This document shows positions 4,694 through 7,384 of a DNA stretch of 7,384 nucleotides, in pieces. Under the pieces are notes generated by a model. It saw only the letters and a program-made list of their open reading frames with translations, was not told where the DNA came from and did no database searches. The DNA is from an uncultured Eubacteriales bacterium (GTDB taxonomy: Bacteria; Bacillota; Clostridia; Oscillospirales; Oscillospiraceae). Numbering within the stretch: position 1 is the first letter of the stretch; each line of letters opens with the position of its first letter. The position numbers and the translations under genes were made by a program. The DNA lies in contig USIZ01000061.1 of NCBI GenBank assembly GCA_900554855.1, positions 1 through 7,384 of the forward strand, read 5' to 3'.

Positions 4694-4908
4694 CTGTGTT
4701 CTTCCTCCAGGTCTGCGATCCTGTGATTGATGACCTTGATCTGCTCCTCCACGACCGGCATCCGTCGGGCAAAGCTGTTATGTTCCCGCACCTCACGGGT
4801 CAGCTCCTCCAGTTTGGTGTCCGTAATGGCGCGGCTGCGGCTGTTGGCGATCAGCGATGCCAGCAGCGTGACCGCACCGCTGATGACTGCGGCAATAATT
4901 GCTTCCAT
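4690..4908 (-). CDS. XhlA/hemolysin-like membrane-anchored coiled-coil phage protein
   Basis: A 72-residue protein with one N-terminal membrane segment (IIAAVISGAVTLLASLIA) followed by a hydrophilic, heptad-rich helix (TDTKLEELTREVREHNSF, then VEEQIKVINHRIADLEEE). This layout and the E-x-Q-I-K-V-I-N-H-R-I motif are common in small proteins encoded immediately before holins in Firmicutes phages, often annotated as hemolysin XhlA-like. In Bacillus PBSX, XhlA cooperates with holin and endolysin in lysis; whether this one does so is inference. AAGGAG lies about seven bases before the ATG, and the stop overlaps the holin start. Confidence 0.78.
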   Translation of the reverse strand: MEAIIAAVISGAVTLLASLIANSRSRAITDTKLEELTREVREHNSFARRMPVVEEQIKVINHRIADLEEEHR

Positions 4909-4920
4909 TTGATCGCTCCT

Positions 4921-5397
4921 TTACTTCCACCTTCCCAGCACCAGCACCGCCACGGTAAGCGCATCTGCGCCTCCAAAGCTGCCGGAGGGGCTGTGCACAA
5001 AGACGCGGGCATTTTTGTTATCGCCCTGCGGGACGATCTTGACGTTCCAGCCGAGCGCCACACCGGAATTGCTCCCGACACCTTCCAGCGTTCCGAAGGC
5101 AGCCACGCCGGCTTGCAGGGTGAACGGGTAACTCACCCACTTTTCCAGCACGGATGCGGCGGAATACTTCGTCGTCACGTTGCACCACAGCAAGGCAAGG
5201 CCGGAAGTATATTTAATATACTTCCATTCGCCGCTTGTCCCGGATTCGGCCACATGGTCGGCAACCGCATTTCCCCCGACGGACAGCTTCCCCGTCACGG
5301 CAAGCGATCCGGTGACGGTTCCACCCGTCACCGGCAAAAATTTTCCCTTCAGCTTTGCCCAGAAATGAGCAAGTCCGGTCTCATTGAGATAGGCCAT
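4921..5397 (-). CDS. Phage tail fibre / receptor-binding-like protein (short)
   Basis: A 158-residue virion protein. Residues 1-21 (MAYLNETGLAHFWAKLKGKF) repeat the N-terminal module of the next gene upstream in the operon. Residues 21-40 hold the tail-fibre repeat LPVTGGTVTGSLAVTGKLSV, common in fibre collars and shafts. The remainder from about 55 (WKYIKYTSGLALLWCN..YPFTLQAGVAAFGTLEG..FVHSPSGS..AVLVLGRWK) looks like a beta-sandwich fibre tip of the kind that ends many tail fibres. It therefore has anchor, short shaft and head, and could bind a host surface glycan, which is inference. AGGAGG lies about eight bases before the ATG, and the gap to the upstream stop is 12 bases. Confidence 0.82.
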   Translation of the reverse strand: MAYLNETGLAHFWAKLKGKFLPVTGGTVTGSLAVTGKLSVGGNAVADHVAESGTSGEWKYIKYTSGLALLWCNVTTKYSAASVLEKWVSYPFTLQAGVAAFGTLEGVGSNSGVALGWNVKIVPQGDNKNARVFVHSPSGSFGGADALTVAVLVLGRWK

Positions 5398-5409
5398 AGT
5401 CCAGCCTCC

Positions 5410-6255
5410 TTACTTGGCAACGATTCCATCAATATCAGCATTGCTGATCGTATCCACCGCAAAGGTGCCGCCCAGATCGTCCCAGACGGTGCCGTTCCAG
5501 GCGTAATTCCTGCCGTCGCTCTCCACGTTGTACACATCGCCGGACACCTGCCCGGAGGAGGGCAGTTTGTCATAGGTCGCCACACTGCCCCGATAGATGT
5601 AGGCATTTGCGATGTCGGCCTTCTTGGCGTAGGTGCTGGCCTCGCCAAAGGCCGCCAGCTTGGAGTAGTCCGCGGCGCTCATCAGGCCCGCTTTAGACGC
5701 GCTGGCATTGGCATAGGTGGTATTTGTGGGCGTGGCCCAGGTACCGTCGCCGCGCAGGAACTGCGCCTGTTTTCCGGCGGCAGGGGCAGGTACAAGACCA
5801 TGCGCACCTGCGGCGGAGCCGGTCGCACCCTTCATGTCGGCATAGGTCGTATTCGCGGGCGCAGCCCAGGTGCCGTCGCCGCGCAGGAACTGGGCCTGCT
5901 GGCCTTTTGCAGGCTGGGGTACAAGACCCTGTGCGCCGTCCGCCATGGAGGACGCACCGCCCATCACGCTATAAGTGGTGTCCTTATCCGCGCCCCAGAC
6001 AGCAGTGCCGTCGGCGCTCCAGCGCAGGATCTGCCCGGCGGCACCGCCGGACGGAATGTGCTTATTGCCACTGGAGGCGGGGTGCGTGTAGTTATTGGCC
6101 TTCGCGGCGATGCCCGCCAGCTTGGACTTTTCCTCGCCGGTGTAGTCATTGGTGCTCAGGCCCTTGCCCTCTACCTTATCCACCTTGCCCGCAAACACAG
6201 TCTTGAGCTTCTGCCAGAAATACAGCAGGCCGTCAGAATCGAGATATTTTGCCAT
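5410..6255 (-). CDS. Phage tail fibre protein with tandem 43-residue repeats
   Basis: A 281-residue virion protein. The N-terminal module MAKYLDSDGLLYFWQKLKTVF (1-21) is shared with the following fibre gene. Residues about 22-65 contain YTGEEKSKLAGIAAKANNYTHP, a typical fibre segment. Then come three related units: HIPSGGAAGQILRWSADGTAVWG (from 66), LVPQPAKGQQAQFLRGDGTW (from 111) and LVPAPAAGKQAQFLRGDGTW (from 154), each followed by a TTYA/S stretch. The last two are exactly 43 residues apart. After YAKKADIANAY comes a domain with GDVYNVESDGRNYAWNGTVW (about 239-258), found near the ends of many Firmicutes phage fibres, and the C-terminus SNADIDGIVAK. Its AGGAG site overlaps the end of the upstream gene, so translation is probably coupled. 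The role is adsorption; the receptor is unknown. Confidence 0.88.
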   Translation of the reverse strand: MAKYLDSDGLLYFWQKLKTVFAGKVDKVEGKGLSTNDYTGEEKSKLAGIAAKANNYTHPASSGNKHIPSGGAAGQILRWSADGTAVWGADKDTTYSVMGGASSMADGAQGLVPQPAKGQQAQFLRGDGTWAAPANTTYADMKGATGSAAGAHGLVPAPAAGKQAQFLRGDGTWATPTNTTYANASASKAGLMSAADYSKLAAFGEASTYAKKADIANAYIYRGSVATYDKLPSSGQVSGDVYNVESDGRNYAWNGTVWDDLGGTFAVDTISNADIDGIVAK

Positions 6256-6257
6256 GG

Positions 6258-6785
6258 TTACAACTCCTTAAATAGTAGAATTTCAATTTCACTGTTGGTA
6301 AGCGGCTGTGCGTCATCCTTCCAGCAGGTATCCCGGTCAGTGGCCGACTTCTTCGCCAGTATCTGGCCGCTGCTGCCGCCCGCCGGGACGCCCACCGCGT
6401 CGATATGCGCATAGAGTTTATCGATCCAGTTCTGCTCCGCGTCCGGCGGGTCTCCGGCAGCTCCGATGCTCTTGACCGTCTCCGTGCGCCACACCTCGCT
6501 CTTGGCGATATGGCCGCCGAAGTGGTATTGCAGCTCCACCTCACCCCGGCCCCATATTGCCGTATCGGTCTGAGACACATCCCAAATGAGGTTATGTCCG
6601 TCTGTCGAGACGGGCACCGGGTAAGCACTTGCGCCGTTCGGGCGCTTGCAGAGCAGGATAAATTCTCCGCTGGACCCGAACTCCTGCACCCAGCTGTCGA
6701 TGGGAAACACGCAGCGCACCACATCCGTCCCCGCCCGGCCGATGGGAAGGACCGTCAGACCGGGCCGCACGATGATGACCCGCAT
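6258..6785 (-). CDS. Phage tail/baseplate protein with beta-rich N-terminal domain
   Basis: A 175-residue structural protein. Residues 1-105 (MRVIIVRPGLTVLPI ... VFPIDSWVQEFG ... GEVELQYHFGGHIAKSEVWRT) match by eye the N-terminal domain of baseplate-upper-protein-like and short collagen-like tail proteins in Firmicutes phages. A helix QNWIDKLYAHIDAV (118-131) follows, a probable trimerising segment, then GGSSGQILAKKSATDRDTCW, the G-Q-I-L...W element also seen in the adjacent fibre. It ends LTNSEIEILLFKEL. The start has GGAGGGG six bases upstream, inside the last codons of the preceding gene. It is shorter than most relatives, which often carry a longer fibre after the helix; here that part may be supplied by the next gene. 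The exact family name is uncertain. Confidence 0.75.
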   Translation of the reverse strand: MRVIIVRPGLTVLPIGRAGTDVVRCVFPIDSWVQEFGSSGEFILLCKRPNGASAYPVPVSTDGHNLIWDVSQTDTAIWGRGEVELQYHFGGHIAKSEVWRTETVKSIGAAGDPPDAEQNWIDKLYAHIDAVGVPAGGSSGQILAKKSATDRDTCWKDDAQPLTNSEIEILLFKEL

Positions 6786-6788
6786 GGC

Positions 6789-7384
6789 TCACCCCTCCAC
6801 AATACTGTCAATCGCGCTGTCTGCGATGGTATTGGAGGTGAGCACATAGCCGCTTCCGTCCTTGACCCCCCGATACTCAGCCTTGATCGCGTCCAGCAGA
6901 GCGTCCGCCTGCCTGGCGATCTGAGCTGTGGGCAGTCCGGTCACCCCGTCCCGCATCAGGCCGCACACCTGCTCGTTGAGCCGGGTGTCGGTGACATCCG
7001 CCACCTTGACGACGGTGCTTCCTGCTGCGACCAAAACGGTATACAGGCCCAGCTCGTAGACAAGCTCGGTCTGCACCACATCCGGCGCAGCGGCGGCGGA
7101 GCCGGGTGTGCCGGTCTTGACTACCAGCTCGGATTTGTTTTCCGCCTTGTCATAGCGGAGCACGATGCGGTCCGTGCGGGGCTTGGAGCTGTCCGCCATC
7201 GGGATGGCCAGCGCCAGCACCTCCCGGTTGCAGATGCTCTTGCCTGCAAATCTGGTGTTGCGCACCCACGCAAGGCCGGGGCCGATGGTCACGGTCCGGT
7301 CGGCGGTGATGCTCAGGTCAAAGCAGTCATCTGCCGCATAAATTCCGCTGATGCGGGTGCTCAGATAGGTTTCCGCATCTTCCG
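6789..7384 (-). CDS. Phage baseplate/tail structural protein (5' end beyond window edge)
   Basis: The frame is open from its TGA at 6789 to the right edge, so the gene continues past the window; a GTG at 7292 is only an internal codon. The visible part (198 complete codons before the stop) begins EDAETYLSTRISGIYAADDC and holds TIGPGLAWVRNTRFAG, TDRIVLRYDKAENKSELVV, GTPGSAAAAPDVVQTELVYE, LGLYTVLVAAGST and ADVTDTRLNEQVCGLM. This string of motifs, a glycine-rich strand, a D-R-I-V-x-R-x-D strand and a D-x-R-x-x-x-x-V/L-C-G element, is typical of the conserved N-terminal half of baseplate or receptor-binding proteins in Firmicutes siphoviruses. The C-terminus ends TIADSAIDSIVEG. Only three bases separate it from the next gene. 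Confidence 0.8.
   Translation of the reverse strand, partial: EDAETYLSTRISGIYAADDCFDLSITADRTVTIGPGLAWVRNTRFAGKSICNREVLALAIPMADSSKPRTDRIVLRYDKAENKSELVVKTGTPGSAAAAPDVVQTELVYELGLYTVLVAAGSTVVKVADVTDTRLNEQVCGLMRDGVTGLPTAQIARQADALLDAIKAEYRGVKDGSGYVLTSNTIADSAIDSIVEG

Larger units (their letters stand above)
2178..7384. mobile_element. Prophage end: regulatory, lysis and tail genes
   Basis: From the asnB breakpoint to the right edge the genes are phage-like: two Spo0A-domain regulators next to the junction, then an endolysin, a small secreted protein, an r1t-type holin, an XhlA-like protein, two tail fibres and two baseplate or tail proteins, the last six in tight minus-strand array with 4-base overlaps or very short gaps. 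The order (tail, lysis, accessory genes, attachment site) is the usual right end of a Firmicutes siphovirus prophage. Integrase, repressor, packaging and head genes are not visible and should lie to the right of the window. The left limit is set by where AsnB similarity ends and is accurate to perhaps 30 bases. Confidence 0.85.

Noticed and set aside
5707..6060. CRISPR-like direct repeats
   Set aside because: The repeats are in-frame protein units of 129 bases with diverged sequence and no spacers.
4645..6414. Plus-strand open frame of 589 codons antisense to holin, XhlA-like and tail fibre genes
   Set aside because: The minus-strand genes have ribosome binding sites, family motifs and coupled spacing. 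The antisense frame is a by-product of GC-rich codon use and has no recognisable domain.

Overview
The window looks like chromosomal DNA of a GC-rich, spore-lineage Firmicute (class Clostridia, most like the gut Oscillospiraceae/Ruminococcaceae group) with one end of an integrated tailed prophage. The basis is a Gram-positive style SufC, strong AGGAGG ribosome binding sites, Spo0A-type DNA-binding domains, and a phage lysis and tail cassette of the kind found in Firmicutes siphoviruses. No organism name can be fixed from the sequence alone.

Host part, 1 to about 2177: the 5' portion of sufC (minus strand, running off the left edge) and, divergently, an asparagine synthase gene (plus strand). 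The synthase has an intact N-terminal nucleophile domain and both synthetase loops, but it stops being asnB-like in a normally conserved stretch (LNLQWFMQNLLE) and ends six codons later. I read this as the prophage junction. A 29-base element with 6-base inverted arms is centred almost exactly on the breakpoint and is a candidate attachment core.

Prophage part, about 2178 to 7384: just inside the junction lie two small convergent genes whose stops overlap by 8 bases. Both encode proteins that resemble the C-terminal DNA-binding domain of Spo0A, the master sporulation regulator, with no receiver domain. The minus-strand one is the clearer match. Its upstream region holds five copies of a Spo0A-box-like heptamer (TTCGNCA read on the plus strand, TGNCGAA on the minus strand) spaced about one helical turn apart, next to a plausible sigma-A promoter. 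This is the most interesting system in the window: a phage-borne, phosphorylation-independent Spo0A-like regulator that may control itself and could also act on host 0A-box promoters.

The 450 bases between this gene and the lysis genes hold no convincing protein gene. They contain a hairpin able to terminate in both directions, a plus-strand segment with interleaved inverted repeats followed by an intrinsic terminator (candidate small RNA or switch), and the terminator of the late operon.

From 3483 to the right edge all genes are on the minus strand and closely packed, so transcription runs from right to left. In that order they are: a baseplate/tail structural protein (partial), a second tail protein with a beta-rich N-terminus, a tail fibre with 43-residue repeats, a second fibre sharing the first fibre's N-terminal module, a membrane-anchored coiled-coil protein (XhlA-like), an r1t-type holin, a small secreted Pro/Lys-rich protein of unknown role, and an Amidase_3 endolysin with an SH3b domain. 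The logical sequence is adsorption apparatus, then lysis, then terminator, then the regulatory genes next to the attachment site. No integrase, capsid, terminase or replication gene is in the window; they should lie beyond the right edge.
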